Shown here piece by piece: positions 13,587 through 26,944 of a DNA stretch of 64,000 nucleotides. A program made the position numbers and the translations under genes. Source of the DNA: Ricinus communis (taxonomy: Eukaryota; Streptophyta; Magnoliopsida; Malpighiales; Euphorbiaceae); NCBI RefSeq assembly GCF_019578655.1, contig NC_063258.1:30012802-30076801 (forward strand), in the 5' to 3' direction. Below the pieces are notes generated by a model that did no database searches, was not told where the DNA came from, and was given only the letters and a program-made list of their open reading frames with translations. The first letter of the stretch is position 1; every line of letters begins with the position of its first letter.

Positions 13587-16500
13587 ATGTGGGAATCGAT
13601 CTGTTTAACCTTGGCTGCTGCTGCCGGTAATAACATTGGCAAGGTTCTGCAGAAAAAGGGCACTGTCATTTTGCCTCCTCTCTCTTTCAAACTCAAGGTT
13701 GCTTTTGTATTCGTTGTTTCTAGTATTCAAGATTTTGTTTGGATTGATCGGTAAAGCAGTGGACTTTTTTTGTGATTGTTTTCTTGGTAGATGTTTGATT
13801 TGGAAAGGGGTTTCTTTCTTGACTGGTTTCTTTAAGGTTTCATTGTTATGACGTATACAGATTGGAAGATTAATGCTCAACCCATTTGTAAAACGGGTTC
13901 CTTTTCTATTTGCAGTTTTATGATTGTATTGTTAGAAATCAGGATTCAATTATTTCCTATCAATTTTTTATTTCGGTTCTTTGTGGTTATAGAATTAAAT
14001 CAAATTCTTTGTTTGTTTTAAAATTTGTGGCAAACAAACTATGATTCTGAAGTTGGTGGTGGTAACCACTATTAGTTAATGATGCATAACCTGTATGTTG
14101 CTATAAAGAATTTTAAGTTCTTCTGGATACTCATTGATTTTGTTTCTTTCCAGGTGATTAGAGCCTATGCTGTTAACAAATCTTGGGTCATAGGCTTCCT
14201 TATGGACATATGTGGAGCAATGTTGATGTTGAGGGCATTATCTCAGGCTCCTGTAAGTGGATTCTATAAATTAACATTCTTAATTGGAAATTACTAGTGC
14301 AAAAGTGAGGAGAAGCATGATATCATTCTTCTAACAATACGGCTTTACTTCATTACCAATGTATTGCCTTTGTGATCAACATAATTTACACGTATTGAGA
14401 TGATGCAATTTGTTTTTTGTGATTTGGCGCCCATTGTTCAACTCATTGATCTGGACTGTGTTTAATCAGGTATCTGTCATCCAACCAGTTTCTGGCTGTG
14501 GTCTTGCAATTCTTTCTGTCTTCTCGCATTTTTATCTTAAAGAAGTGATGAATGTGATTGACTGGATTGGAATCACCTTGGCAGGTATTGGTACCATAGG
14601 TACGTAAGCTCTTCATGGTCCCTTGGGTAATTGCTAAGAGTAAGCAGTGTTTAGGCTTTATGTGAGTTTACAGGTGTAGGTGACCATATTTTCTCATCCA
14701 TTACAAGTCTATTCCTCTAGTTTTTCTTTTTAAGAAAAAAAAAATACTATTCCATGATATCAAGTTTTCTTGTATTGCTGTGAATTTATATACAAAACAA
14801 CACATTAACCTGAATAGCAAGTCTGGAAACTAAATAGTAAATGGTTTTGGATCCAATGTCTTTTGCATAGCTGATTGCTCTTCTTTTATTTTTTCCCACA
14901 ATGGCAGGAGTGGGTGCTGGAGGTGAGGAGCAGGAGGTTTCTTCCATATCCATTTTCCAATTGCCATGGCTGGCATTTATTGTTGCTGTCTTGTTTATAG
15001 GTACCTTACCCTGTGCGCCATCCTGTGTTAGCACCGTTTCTTTTCATCTAAAACTTACACAATTCCTATTTATATGTTTGGATTCTGGTAAAATCAGATA
15101 ATTTCTGAATTTTAAACAAATCTTAATTATGAGAGACAGATAGATAGAGAGAGACAGATCTAAAGGAAATGACATAATGCTATGCTTACTATATATGTTT
15201 TGACTTGTGCAATTAATTATGATTGTTTGGTTTAGGTAGGCCTTAATGGATGGCTTCGGGTCTGCAAACGCGAGCGAAGAGAACAGGAGACGGTAGTACA
15301 ACTCCCCCCTCTCCCGCATTCATGTTGATACTCTGTTAGGTTTCTTTTGTGCGCGTCTCTGTAACTTGACCCTTTTCCTCATTAAGAATATCTCTGATGC
15401 AGATGGAATATGAAGTTATTGAAGAAATAATATATGGTTTGGAATCTGGCATTTTGTTTGGGTAAATTGCTTTCGCACCAACTTTGCTTCTTGTTGACTC
15501 TTTTTTTACATAGCAGAAATTTTAAAGCTTACTTTGCATTAGTAGAACCCATGGTTTTTAATAACAGTATTGTGACCCGTTTCAATATCGAATGCCACGG
15601 TATTGGACTGTATCTTCTACCACTATCATGAAATTTGAAAAAACAAGTGTCAAAACGGTCCAAATAAAAAAGAAATGGAAAGTAAAGTTCAATATGTAAT
15701 ACATTATGTTAAATAAATTCTAAGTATAAAATCCTAATAGATTATTATCTTGACTGTAAGAGTACAAAGTACAAAGATAAGAATTACTTCTATTTTCTCT
15801 TCTTTTTTTTTAAAAAAAAAATCCTTATATCTTAATTCTTTAGTTGGTTTAAACAATATTAATATTTATTTTTAATCCTTAGACTTTAAGTTTTTCAAAA
15901 AAACAATTCTTCTTCCGACTGATATGTGTTGCCTGTGTTGGTCTGTTATGGCCGTCATTTAACACCCTACTTAAAAGCTATTGGTCATAAGCTCATTTGG
16001 GATTTGTTAAAGTATTCGTTGAAATATTACATTTTAGGTTGTGATTGGTATTTGGTACAAGGTTAAGGGATGGGGGTTTAAATTACACAAGTAACAGTTA
16101 AGGGTAATAATTAAGGGGGAGAAGAATTTTATTATAGGGGTAATGATTAAGTCTGTTTGCTACTGGCATACCGGGTTAACAGAATAAGTCGAAACAACGT
16201 AACAGTAACGTAGTTACAATAATTTAATATCCAATAAATTTGAGAAATTTATTAAAGTTTTTTATTATGTTATATTTAATTCAGAATAGAATGCCCCTAC
16301 TAAAGCACCAACCGCAGTTATTCCCCCAAGAGCAGAAATAGCTTCGGTTATTTCTTCAACACAGAATCTCTCGGTCACTGACCCACTTGCGGATAAGAAA
16401 GAATGGAAAGAAGCAAAAACCGCACCAATCACAGCTTTTTCACCAAGACGTGTGATGTATTTAATATATTTATATATTTTAATTATTTTAATGTTTTTTA

Positions 16501-18452
16501 TTATAATTATTTTTATTATATTATTAATTTTTATTTTATTCTATTAATTTAATTAATTTATTAATTTTAAATTAATTATAACTAATTAAAAGTATGTAAG
16601 ATTGTTATTATTTAACAACTTATGATATATTAATAAATTATCTTAATTAAAATTTAATATATTATATCAATTATTTGTATATAATAACTATAATTTAAGA
16701 TAAATTAAGATAATATTTTATAAGTTAGTGAATTATAAACTATAACAAAATAATAATAATAATAATGAATTTATTAATATGTTTTTATTAATGTCAAATA
16801 GAAATTTTAAATGGATGTAAATTCATTAGAAAATACTTTTTAAAGAAAACTAAAAAGGAGGTAGGCAGTTTCATGTGAGCATTTTTAACCCACTCCTAAT
16901 AGAATTAACATTTCAAGTGCTGACCCCCTTAATTTCATGCCTGGAAATATATGACCAATACTTATTATTTGAAACATTCAATTTGATTCTCAATTCGTGA
17001 AATAGGATTTTAATTGATTATTCAATTCTTAATGTTTACACATCTTGACAACCTATTGCAGGATGGCCTCAGTGATATCAAAGATGGCCTTTGTTTTCTT
17101 GGAGCAGGGCTTCTCAAGGATGCTGGTTCCTATATGCATTTCAATCAGCATTTGCTCTAGTGCAACTGGATTTTATTATCAGGTATTATGAAGCCTCGAC
17201 TGGATCAGGGTAGAGATAGTTGCTTTTATCTGTGATACTAAACATCTGTGGAAAGTATGACATGTCACATAAAATGATCATGAGCATATGGCATCATCCA
17301 TTTCTCTTAATTTCACTACAGAGACAGAGAGCAGTGGAGGAAATAAGGTTATGCTTTATCCTGTCCCTTTTTCCTCCACGTGTACATATCTCTAAACATG
17401 TGAATCCATGTTTATTGATGTATTCTTGTTCATACAAAGCTATATTTGCTGCACGTTCGTATCGCAGCTGTTGCAGGAAGTTGACAGACCTAACAACTTC
17501 ACCTTTCCTTTTGAGCAGACTCGTGGTCTAAAGCATGGAAGGGCAATTGTGGTGTCTACATGTGCTGCTGTTGCATCTATAGTGACTGGTGTACTTGCTG
17601 GAATGCTTGCTTTGGGAGAACGATTGCCTTCAGCACCCGCGGCCCGACTTTCACTTCTGTTAGGATGGTAACACCATGGAACTACTTATATTCTACTGAT
17701 CTAATTTGTGTTCTTCTAGAAATTAATTCTTGGATTGGTGTTGAGAGTTATGTATTCACAAGGCATATAATTGATGTGTGCTCTATACTCTCAACTCAGT
17801 TAAGCCTCGATTTGAAGCATGGTTCATCTACCACGGAAGAGGAGCCCTGTTCAACATTTGGCATGTTAAAAATTAAAAAATGAAGGAAAAAAAATTAGGA
17901 AGATGGAAATAACAAGATTAGGCGGTGTTGGACATTCAATTCAAAGGCTTTGTTTTGCTAATATTATTGGAATTACTGCCTTTTGGAGGTAAACAGCCTG
18001 GTTCAGGAACTACCCCAAAGTCCAAACTCATGCCCGTGTGTTTGGCTTAAAACTAGTTAAGATCGCTCATCTCTGTCATGCAGTGGGACTGTTCTATCTC
18101 CACGAACCTTTGCTTGTAGGATTTCTTAGTTATTTGGTCCTACTTGTAATACTGAGGCGTCTTTTGGGGTCCTATTTGGATATTTAGAGACATTTGCTGC
18201 ATGCCATTTACTTGAAAATTTTCTCATCTCAGGTTACTTATAATAGTAGGTGTGATTTTACTTGTGAGTTCAACCCGGCTATTGCGACAACTTCCACGGC
18301 CATTAAGACACCTCATGCGGAGCAAAGCCGATTGGAATTTTAATTTGAGTCGATCAGGGTCTATTCGGGTGAAGGATTCGAATCCAAGTGCTGTTATCCA
18401 GACAGCAACATTGCATCAATTGATATCAACTCCAGCCAAGGAGAAAGCTTAA
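13587..18452 (+). CDS. Probable magnesium transporter NIPA9 (NIPA/DUF803 family), 9 exons
   Basis: Joined exons: 13587-13697, 14154-14252, 14470-14599, 14908-15000, 15240-15292, 15403-15461, 17062-17182, 17519-17667, 18233-18452. Every border is GT-AG and the sum, 1035 bases, gives 344 residues in frame. The protein starts [19 protein letters not shown] and carries the family stretches [40 protein letters not shown] and [18 protein letters not shown]. Most of it is hydrophobic, in keeping with the multi-span drug/metabolite-transporter-like fold of NIPA proteins, with a charged C-terminal tail of about 50 residues. NIPA proteins are described as Mg2+ transporters in endomembranes or plasma membrane. 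Transport by plant NIPA9 is inferred from family. Length and sequence fit Arabidopsis At5g11960 closely. Intron 6 is unusually long (1600 bases) and holds AT-rich inserted-looking sequence. The gene converges on LOG8, about 3.9 kb away. Confidence 0.95.
15462..17061 (+). other. Long intron 6 of NIPA9 with probable inserted sequence
   Basis: At 1600 bases this is much the longest intron of the gene. From about 16440 to 16850 it is almost pure A/T with ATT runs. Just before that, 16283-16457 is clearly richer in G and C and has an open frame on the opposite strand. The contrast in composition suggests one or more old insertions. I did not find convincing terminal inverted repeats or a target-site duplication. 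Confidence 0.5.
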
Positions 18453-20225
18453 ATAGAAAGAGTTAACCTAATTTTCCACCAATGGTAAGAGGTATAAGTT
18501 CGTTTGGTTGACACACTCGCACAACCCAATGGAGGGTTGGTCCTGTAGAGGCTGGGTTGTACAGTGGGCCTGATTATGTTCGTCTGGAGGGCATGAAATT
18601 TTGAAGATCATTCCCTCTGAGAAATATTATATCGGTGAATGCTAAAACTGAACCTTTTACACTTTTCCATGTCCATTTCAAGGTATGGGTATTTTCAATT
18701 CCGGTCAGATGTAAAACATTTGTTCAATATGAATGTCTGTAACAATATCTTAACAGAACAAAGCTTGTATGTTTCACTTGTCACTCCTTAGTACTAGATC
18801 TCAGAGAGCTTGTTTGGGGTTGCTTTTCTCAAACTGTTTTTTGATTTTTTTGGGTTTTCAAAATTTTTTAAAAATATTTGCAGGTAAGATAATGTTTTCC
18901 ACAACAGGTTTGACAAAAGTAATTTATACAAAAATTCAAATCTTTTTTGTTAAATAAAGAGAAATTTAATATACTTTTTTTTAACACCCATGAGTAATTC
19001 AAACTCTTCATCTCGTTGATAGAGAATGAGGCCGAAGGTACAAAATCGAAAGCCTCTCAGCACATGCACTGGCCTGGTGACATGCATAAACTGTTTACTT
19101 TGGTAAGTTAGGTTCTTCCAAACTTCATGTGTTGTGTTCGATTCAAGTCACACAGGTTAGCGAAAGTCAAGGGTCGTTGTCTTGTTATAGCAAACCCTGC
19201 TTATTTTATTGAAACCCAGTTTAGGTCAATTAGAATCTTTTGCATGTGATACATAGGAGACTAAACAGTTATCCCCTTTCAATCTGATCTCTCTCTTCCA
19301 ATTTTCTTGGAAACCACAGTTTCTTTGATTTTATAAATAATGGGGAAACATATTTGGTTATTTAAGAAAAAAAAAAGCTAGAACGGTTCGGTACGGGTAC
19401 CCTGCTAGTGTTCTTGGTAGGAACTCCATGTTTAGAAGAAAGCTAAGCACTTCAGCCTGAAAGGCAGAATTTGTCAAGGAAAGTCGGAATTCCGTGAATG
19501 CTGAATTCGTTACTTGTCTAGAATTCAGCTTTCATGGATAAGTGATTCTGAACAGGGAAGTCAAATTCCGGCGATTAAATGTTCCCAAAGCTGCTGTAAG
19601 ATGGCGGACTCTGCTTATGTTTCATGGGTGCTCCTTTCATTAGGTAATGGTATTTAGAAAGGACCAAGTAGCATGATGCTGAAAAGGAAAACAAGTAGAA
19701 AGGACAATTGTCTTCAAAAACAAGACTTGTCCTGATTCTGGGTTATTTACGTCTCATGGACCCCCTATCCCTAAAGCTAATAGTAGTATGAATAGATTTG
19801 TACCTTTAATCACTTGGTGGGACGCCCTAGCGAACAGTTAAATGGCTTTTCAGTTCTTATAGCAACTCACTTTTGATGTAGAAAGTAGAAAACTGACCCC
19901 CTCCCATGAGAAAACAACAGCCATCACCTTCTCTTCCTTGTTCATTGACGCACAAGACCTGCTGTGAGGTCCACTTTCACCATGACTTGGACAAAAGCCA
20001 ACGCGGTAATAGATTTAACATATATTAGCCTTTGTCTTTGTATTAAAAAGTTATAAATTTGACATCTCTCAAATACCTACACTTTAATTTCATCCTTAGT
20101 CACACTTGAAATTTTTAAGTGAATCAAGCTCTTTGGAAGCTATTGATTCTAAGAAATTCTTTTATAGATATAATTCTAGAAATTCTTTTATAAACCTAGT
20201 GTATATACTACAATAAATTGAAGAA

Positions 20226-20268
<43 letters not shown>

Positions 20269-22344
20269 TGTTTTATATTTTAATATTGAATAATTTTACA
20301 ATTTTTAAGTATTTAAAAGTCATCTGATACAAGTTCAAGTATTTGGAAGTGATCAAATTTACAAAATCAACTTACTACAAGTACATGGTGCAAAATATGT
20401 ATTAAGCCAAAACTAATAACTACAAGAATCTCATAGACATAAATTCGTAAAAAAAATAAAATCTTCATGAACCATCGAGTGTTAAGTTGAACAAAAAGGG
20501 TAAGCGGTTGGGAAATATCTGTAAAATTTCAGAGAAAATAAATAGGAATCTCTGGTACATCAATGGGCGAAGCAGTGAACAAGACTGTACATCAGGACCC
20601 CTCTGCTGGCAATACAATGAGAAATCCATGTGGGTGGCAGTTGGCACCTTCAAAATAAAGCCAAGCTTTACCCAATATGGTCACACATGTCTTTTTCTAA
20701 CATTCTGGACAAATGGGTTTGCTGTGTTATAATTCTAACATCCTGTATAAACAAGGTTCAACAATTCAAAAACCAACATTTTAGTCTGCAAGACTTTGTC
20801 CTTTGGTTGCTACTTTATGGATGACTCTGAGGAGATGTAAGGAAGCAAGGATTTGCGTTGCACCCAATCAATTTTGGTTTCTTTATGGCCTAAAATCTAA
20901 ATCATTACTGATAAGCACTGCAGAATGCTTTATTGCCATATTTGCCTTTCTGATAATTTGATAGAAAGGTAGCATCTGTTTCTCTCAAGTGGCCAACAAA
21001 TAAAACCAACTCTCCGTTCAAAAACAAATAAATATATAATGAAAATAACAAGCAACTCATAAGAAGGATAATTTTAACAACTAAAATTTAGAGTAAGAAA
21101 ATGTCAGGACTTGTCTGAAGCCTTTCATGCTACATTTAACAATTCTAAACAGCCATGGTTAGACTTCAGCTTCCTCGAACAACTTTTGATATGACTTTTT
21201 GAGGCCAGTAGTTGAACAGGAGTTTTCGTCCTTAGCTTTTGTCTACTTGTTTATATTTCACTAATTGAAAGTACAGAAAATGCTGGAATCTAACCCTGGG
21301 ATTGGTGAGTAGTTGCTACGCAAGGCAATTGCTTGAAGTTCTATCAAAGTAGAATCTGACCTAGGAACCTAAAAAAGAAAATACGAGAAGGGAGCTTAAG
21401 TTTTTCAGTTTTGGTTTGAGAACGTACGAGGAATAACAATATTACTCTCTTTTGAGGTCCTCGCAGACTGTATTTTCATTATAGAGTTTATTAAGGCCTT
21501 TCAAATGAGCGTTCTTTGAAATTACAAACTTAGAACATGTTCCAGGGAAAATGGTTACCTTCAGTAGAGGACATGGGGCGCTTGTCCTCTCCAAATTTAT
21601 TTTCCTACACTGCCTATCATTAAATCCAATGTATTTAGAAGAGAATAAATTAACAAAGTTCAGCTGTTATCAACTTATCCATCATGTCAACAATACCTAA
21701 TGAACTTTCACTCCATGTATTTTTCTTCATGATGATTTCCAAATCCATTCAACAAATTCCAGTGCCACCTTCACTATATTGACAGCGCTTACCTCCCAAA
21801 CTGTGAAATCTATCCCAATTTCCCCCTAACGGAAGATACAGGGCACTGACCTCTTTAAGAAATGTCTTGGATCTTAAGATTGCTAAGTAGAAACTTATAC
21901 AAACGTATATAAAATTTTTTCAACACAACTGACCATATAAAGGTCAGACTGAATTAGACTGAGATGCTATAGCTTTATTAACCATCATCTAAGTCCACCC
22001 CCAACTAAGGCACTTAGTCCACTTGAGTTAAGTTGCTGCATAGTGGGACCATCTCCCTGTTCAAAAGAAGATATTCTAGAACTGCTTATTCTCATTTCAA
22101 ATATAATCTTTTAATAAGTGGTAACAACCAGAATTGATCCCTTAACAGTGGCATGATTGACCATATAAACCAATGAATGTTGTGAAAGCAGCCAGTAAGG
22201 TTTATTCAAATCATTAAAACGACAATAAGTACATAGTCGTCAACAATATGTGGCCCCGTTCACAAAAAGATTCTTGTACACATACTTAACTGACGATGAA
22301 TTACATCAGGAATCAATTAAGGAGAAAGGCCTACCACCAATACT
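18453..22344. other. Convergent intergenic region between NIPA9 and LOG8
   Basis: The two genes face each other, so this 3.9 kb should hold both 3' untranslated regions. No further gene was recognised. A pure TA microsatellite sits at 20228-20265. A weak SINE-like pairing (TGGCCTGGTGACATGC near 19070 and GTTCGATTC near 19137) is too widely spaced to call. Confidence 0.6.
20228..20265. repeat. AT dinucleotide microsatellite
   Basis: Uninterrupted alternating A and T for 38 bases. A simple repeat of the kind that expands and contracts by slippage. Confidence 0.95.
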
Positions 22345-24384
22345 TCACTGTGCATTCAGTTGTGTTGGATAATTACCTAGTTGCTCCATTTTCCAGCTTT
22401 CATGTGGAGCAACATATTTATGGGAAGGGGAGTATTGCTGAAAAAAGAAAATCCAATACAACTTCAGATTTCTGATATTGCTGGGATAAAAAAAATTCTC
22501 CCAACTCAACAAAGTAATACTTTAAATTACAATAGATGGCTCAACAAAGTAATACTTGAGGAAATTTAAGATTATACCTCCATTTTGTCCAAAAGTTCTT
22601 TGGCTGATGGAGCAGAGACAACTATATCACGAGCACCAGGCTTAATGAAACCTTCTCGAACACCATTGTCAAATAAAGCAAGCAAACTATTATAGTAACC
22701 ATCAACATTTAGCAGGCCAACCTGTACAGAGGAATGGACCAGTTATAATCTAAACTTCAAACAGCCTGAATTAGATCTTCATACATGAAGATTGATGATT
22801 GATGAAATCTACCGGTTTCTTATGAATACCAAGCTGTGACCATGTGATCATCTCCAGTAGTTCTTCCATGGTTCCATATCCTCCTACAATTTCTCAAGCA
22901 TTAGTACTTGCAAATACAGTACAAGAACCTTAAAAAGCTGAAACAATTCTTTAAGTACATAAATTAAGGGGCTTATTTCTCAGGCATCAAGAACCTAACT
23001 TCCCGCTAATTTTCATTTTTCCTATACTTCATGAGTATATATTGAGGTGTTTCTTTTTACCAGGAAGAGCAATAAAGGCTTCAGCTTCCCTGGCCATAGC
23101 AGCTTTTCGTTCATGCATGTCCGAAACAATTCTTACTTCTCCAACGGTTTCACCAGATATCTATATGTTGGCAATAAAAGAATCCATTAGTCAACAAGCA
23201 ATCATGATTTTAAAACACTCAATTATTTTAACTGCCGGTTCGTTAAAAGAGCTAGAACCAATATTATAGAGGGTCCATATTGTGAGCTTTGAAATGAAAG
23301 AAAGAAATATAATTAAGTCAGTCTGAACAATGAAACATTTAGATTCAGGAATAACCTATTAATTTTATAGCATAAAGTGAAAAATACATTAAATTCTAAA
23401 TAACTAGAGAGTGAAAACCAGAAACATATAACTTCATACAAATATCAGTCCCAAAGATCTCAAAAGTATAAAAGATATTTGAAGTATATCAGGAAAAGGA
23501 TTCACAAAATGGTTGTTAAGAGCACAGATACCTCAAGAGGCATAAGTGCTTTTGGAATGACCCTGCATCCAAATGCCAACCATTAACTCAATAGTGTAAT
23601 GTAAATAAGACCAAAATACAGCTTGCTTGCATTTACTAATAAGTCAAATTTTGAAAAATGAAGGACAGTGTGTTCTTCAATGTTAGTTTCTTAGTTACCC
23701 AAGAACATGGCAGCCTCCATCGTACACTTTCTGAGATATCAAACCCATTAGCCCAACACTGCCTCCACCGTACACGAGGTCTATCTTCCTTTTCACCTGT
23801 CATCCACACTCGTTTTATGCAACACATAGAACTTGCAGAAGATTCAAGAAAAACCGCCAAATTAAGCATAGAAACAAAGCATAAAGACATCTCCATTTCA
23901 TATCAATGAATATGATATAGATAGCTTAATACATGAACACTCTATTCAGAACTCATTCAATGAAACACAAAATGGTAAACAAAACAAGTGTTTCGATAAC
24001 ACAGTCCAGCAAAACAAAACAAAGCCAAATTAATACATCAAACACTCATTTCAGAACTAAACTAAATAGATAAGAAAGATCAGCAAATTCCATTGTTATA
24101 AGAACTGCCCCATTATCCAGAGAAACTACCTTTATTCTAGATATCAAACACCTAATCCAAATCATAGAAAAGCACAAATGACAGTCTTTGAGACTAGAAA
24201 ACATAGCTCATATGTTTAGTCAATGAAAATAAAAATCCAAAAAGAGTGCAAGTGAATTAAGACAAACCAGTTCATCACCCAATTCAACAGCAGCATCACT
24301 GAAAACTTGTCTATGACCAGCGTTGCTTCCACAAAACACACACATCTTCTTAAACGTGCTTCTTTTACTGCCTGCTTCCTCCAT
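22345..24384 (-). CDS. Cytokinin riboside 5'-monophosphate phosphoribohydrolase LOG8-type, 7 exons
   Basis: Minus-strand exons: 24384-24268, 23796-23699, 23562-23532, 23160-23061, 22883-22813, 22721-22578, 22437-22345. All borders are GT-AG and the 654 bases give 217 residues. LOG enzymes release free-base cytokinin and ribose 5-phosphate from cytokinin nucleotides in one step, in cytosol and nucleus. The diagnostic motif PGGYGTMEE is at residues 115-123. [11 protein letters not shown] and the [10 protein letters not shown] helix also match the LOG (lysine-decarboxylase-like) fold. The last exon encodes [20 protein letters not shown], typical of the family tail. If intron 6 were retained, translation would end two codons later with a truncated tail, so that splice matters. 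The N-terminus [20 protein letters not shown] and the position next to NIPA9 favour LOG8 (At5g11950) over other LOG paralogues. Confidence 0.95.
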
Positions 24385-26944
24385 TATCAATCTCTTTATT
24401 TAATACAATATATATAATATTTATATATATCAATTCAATCAGAAACCATTCCAACAATAATAAAGAAGAAGAAACGACAATAACAATAGTAACAAAAGAC
24501 AAAAAAAGATAGCAAAGGTGTTAGCTTTAAAGCTGCAGTTAATAAGAACTTGCAACCCACCAAAAACTTTTTGAGAAATCAATGATAAGATATAAACTGG
24601 GTTGCTCTTTGAATTGAAGACTAAAAGCAAATAAAAATACAACAAAGTTGAGGAAGAGAGATATATGAGAAGCCCACATGCTCCATTCCTTTTCTAATCC
24701 AACGTCTCTCTGTCGGCTTTAATTATAGAATTATATTATTATTAGATGAGTAAATAATTAGTAATTGATCAACATGCCTAATAAAGAATTGATTTGAGTT
24801 TCTAAGTCAAACTCGTAATCGGGACTGTTGGATTTATTTATTTATTACTTGCCTTATTATTAGTAATTTTATGTCTGAGTTTTACATCACGGCTATTATT
24901 ATTATTATTTATTATTATTATTATTATTATTATCATTATTATTATAAAATAAGTTTAAATTTAATAAAATCTTTAATATGTTATTATTAATTATTATATC
25001 TTAATTAATTTTCTTAAAAGATAACAATAATTTAACATCTTTTAAATTTCTTTTCAAAGATTTAAGATTTTATTAATATAATGATATAAATTATTTTAAA
25101 AATACTTGTTAATTGAGTTTCTAATTATAAATATAATTAATTTAACAAGTATTATGATAAAATATATTTTATTTATTTATTTGTAATATATACACTATAA
25201 AATTACTCTTAATTATATGTTAATCACTTTTAGTCTTTATTCAAAAGGTAGTTTCTAAAACTTAATAAAAGATTAAAAATAATATAATAGTAAGCATATT
25301 ATGTAATATTATTAATATAATAATTTATTTAGTGAAAATAATATCTAGCGTACCATGTATTAAGATTTATGAACTAAATTAAATATATTTTAATTAATTT
25401 ATTAATTAAATATATCTAATTTTAACCTCCTTTGATGGTTTGTTTTAATTTTTAAAATATCAAATAATTATTTGAAATAAATCAGCTAAACTAAAGATTT
25501 ATATTAAAATCTATATAAAAAATGAATAAATTAAAACGTTTGATCTTTTAAACAGAAACTGAAAAAATAAAATAAAATTGAGTTTTAGATTATAAAATAA
25601 ACAAAAGATAAAGAATTAAAATGAATTCGGGTTTGATCCATCCATATTAATCATGACAATGTATTCATAGTAGCTTGAAATGCTCGATCAATTTTCTTTG
25701 TTTTGGTCAATGAAAAAACTCGATCAAATTGTGACTATTATTTGCTTTGGTTTACTTGTTTGTTTACACTCCTTTGTTCATGCACAAAAAAGATGACTCA
25801 ATCTAGAAGAATGGGTACACTGATTAAGCCCAACCCAGATTGCAAGGGCCTAAGAGCTCATAACAATGTTGTCAAGATTTGTATCTGGATCAAGCGTTTG
25901 GCAATTAAGAACGATCATGTGATACTATTAGCTCCTATTATATCCTGAATTATGAAGCAAAATGATTAATTAATTAATTTTAGCTAAATGCATAGTTAGG
26001 TCCATCGATTTTGGTCGTTTAGTTAGTTTAACGCTATAATTTTTAATGTAATTTAATATATATTTAAATTTATTTTTTCTTGTAATAATTTAATATTTTT
26101 TTATTTCAATGTGTCCACATTTATTTTACAAAGACGTGTATGTTAGATTAAATTGAAAGTTAAAAATATTTATACATTAAAAAAAAGAGTAAAATTTAAG
26201 TGTCTAATAAGTTAAATTGAAAATTAAAGTATTAATTAATTAATAGATATAAATTCAGGGACCTAAACTGTATTTGGCCACTAACTGTGAACTCTAAAAG
26301 TCTTATGTACCCATTAACGAGAGATGAGAAAATTTTTCATTTTGTTTATTATCAGAACAAAGAAAATGCAGCAGACAAAATTATGGAAACTAATACAATA
26401 GAAACAAAATGATACACACCATGAGACATTTAATAGCTTGCATGATATTAATTGTTTGTTAATAATCCAACTGAAGGTACCTATAAAAGCTCAAGAGGTT
26501 GATATGATTATTGAGTTTCTGATATGGTATGATCTGAGAATCCTAATTGCCCTGAATATTTGCAGCTGACAAAACAACCAAAAAAAGAAACAGCAGTTTA
26601 GATATTTTTAGCTTTCTCTCAAAGAATGTAACCAACTTAACCGTCAACCAAGGGATTTTACTATATTAAAAAGAAGCCAATGCTGTCAAAATTTGCAACT
26701 CTGCCTCCTCGCCTATTCTTCTTTTCATTCCATTCCTAAATACATGCACATTTGATCTGTTTTCTTGATGTCAATAAACCAGAAAGTATTTCTTTTCTTT
26801 TTCTCCATTTTTCCTAAATCTTGATTCTTGTTGCAGCCCACCAAAGTTAAATAACAAATAGAAAAAGGAAAAAAAAAATTAGATAAAATTGATTAGAGAA
26901 ATTTGAAGAGAAGAAAAGAAAATTATTCTTGGGTTTAATCAGTT
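24385..26944. other. AT-rich intergenic region
   Basis: It holds the LOG8 leader and promoter (read leftwards) and the upstream region of the gene at 26945. The middle is very AT-rich with an ATT microsatellite at 24893-24945. An 81-codon frame at 25703-25948 has no recognisable similarity. No other feature could be supported. Confidence 0.6.
24893..24945. repeat. ATT trinucleotide microsatellite
   Basis: A run of ATT/TTA repeats with a single-base irregularity in the middle and one ATC interruption. Simple-sequence repeat. Confidence 0.9.

Noticed and set aside
19060..19150. Possible SINE head (TGGCCTGGTGACATGC and GTTCGATTC)
   Set aside because: The boxes are about 65 bases apart, too far for a standard tRNA-type promoter, and the flanks show no tail.
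25703..25948. 81-codon plus-strand frame
   Set aside because: No similarity recognised. Mixed composition in AT-rich spacer without gene signals.
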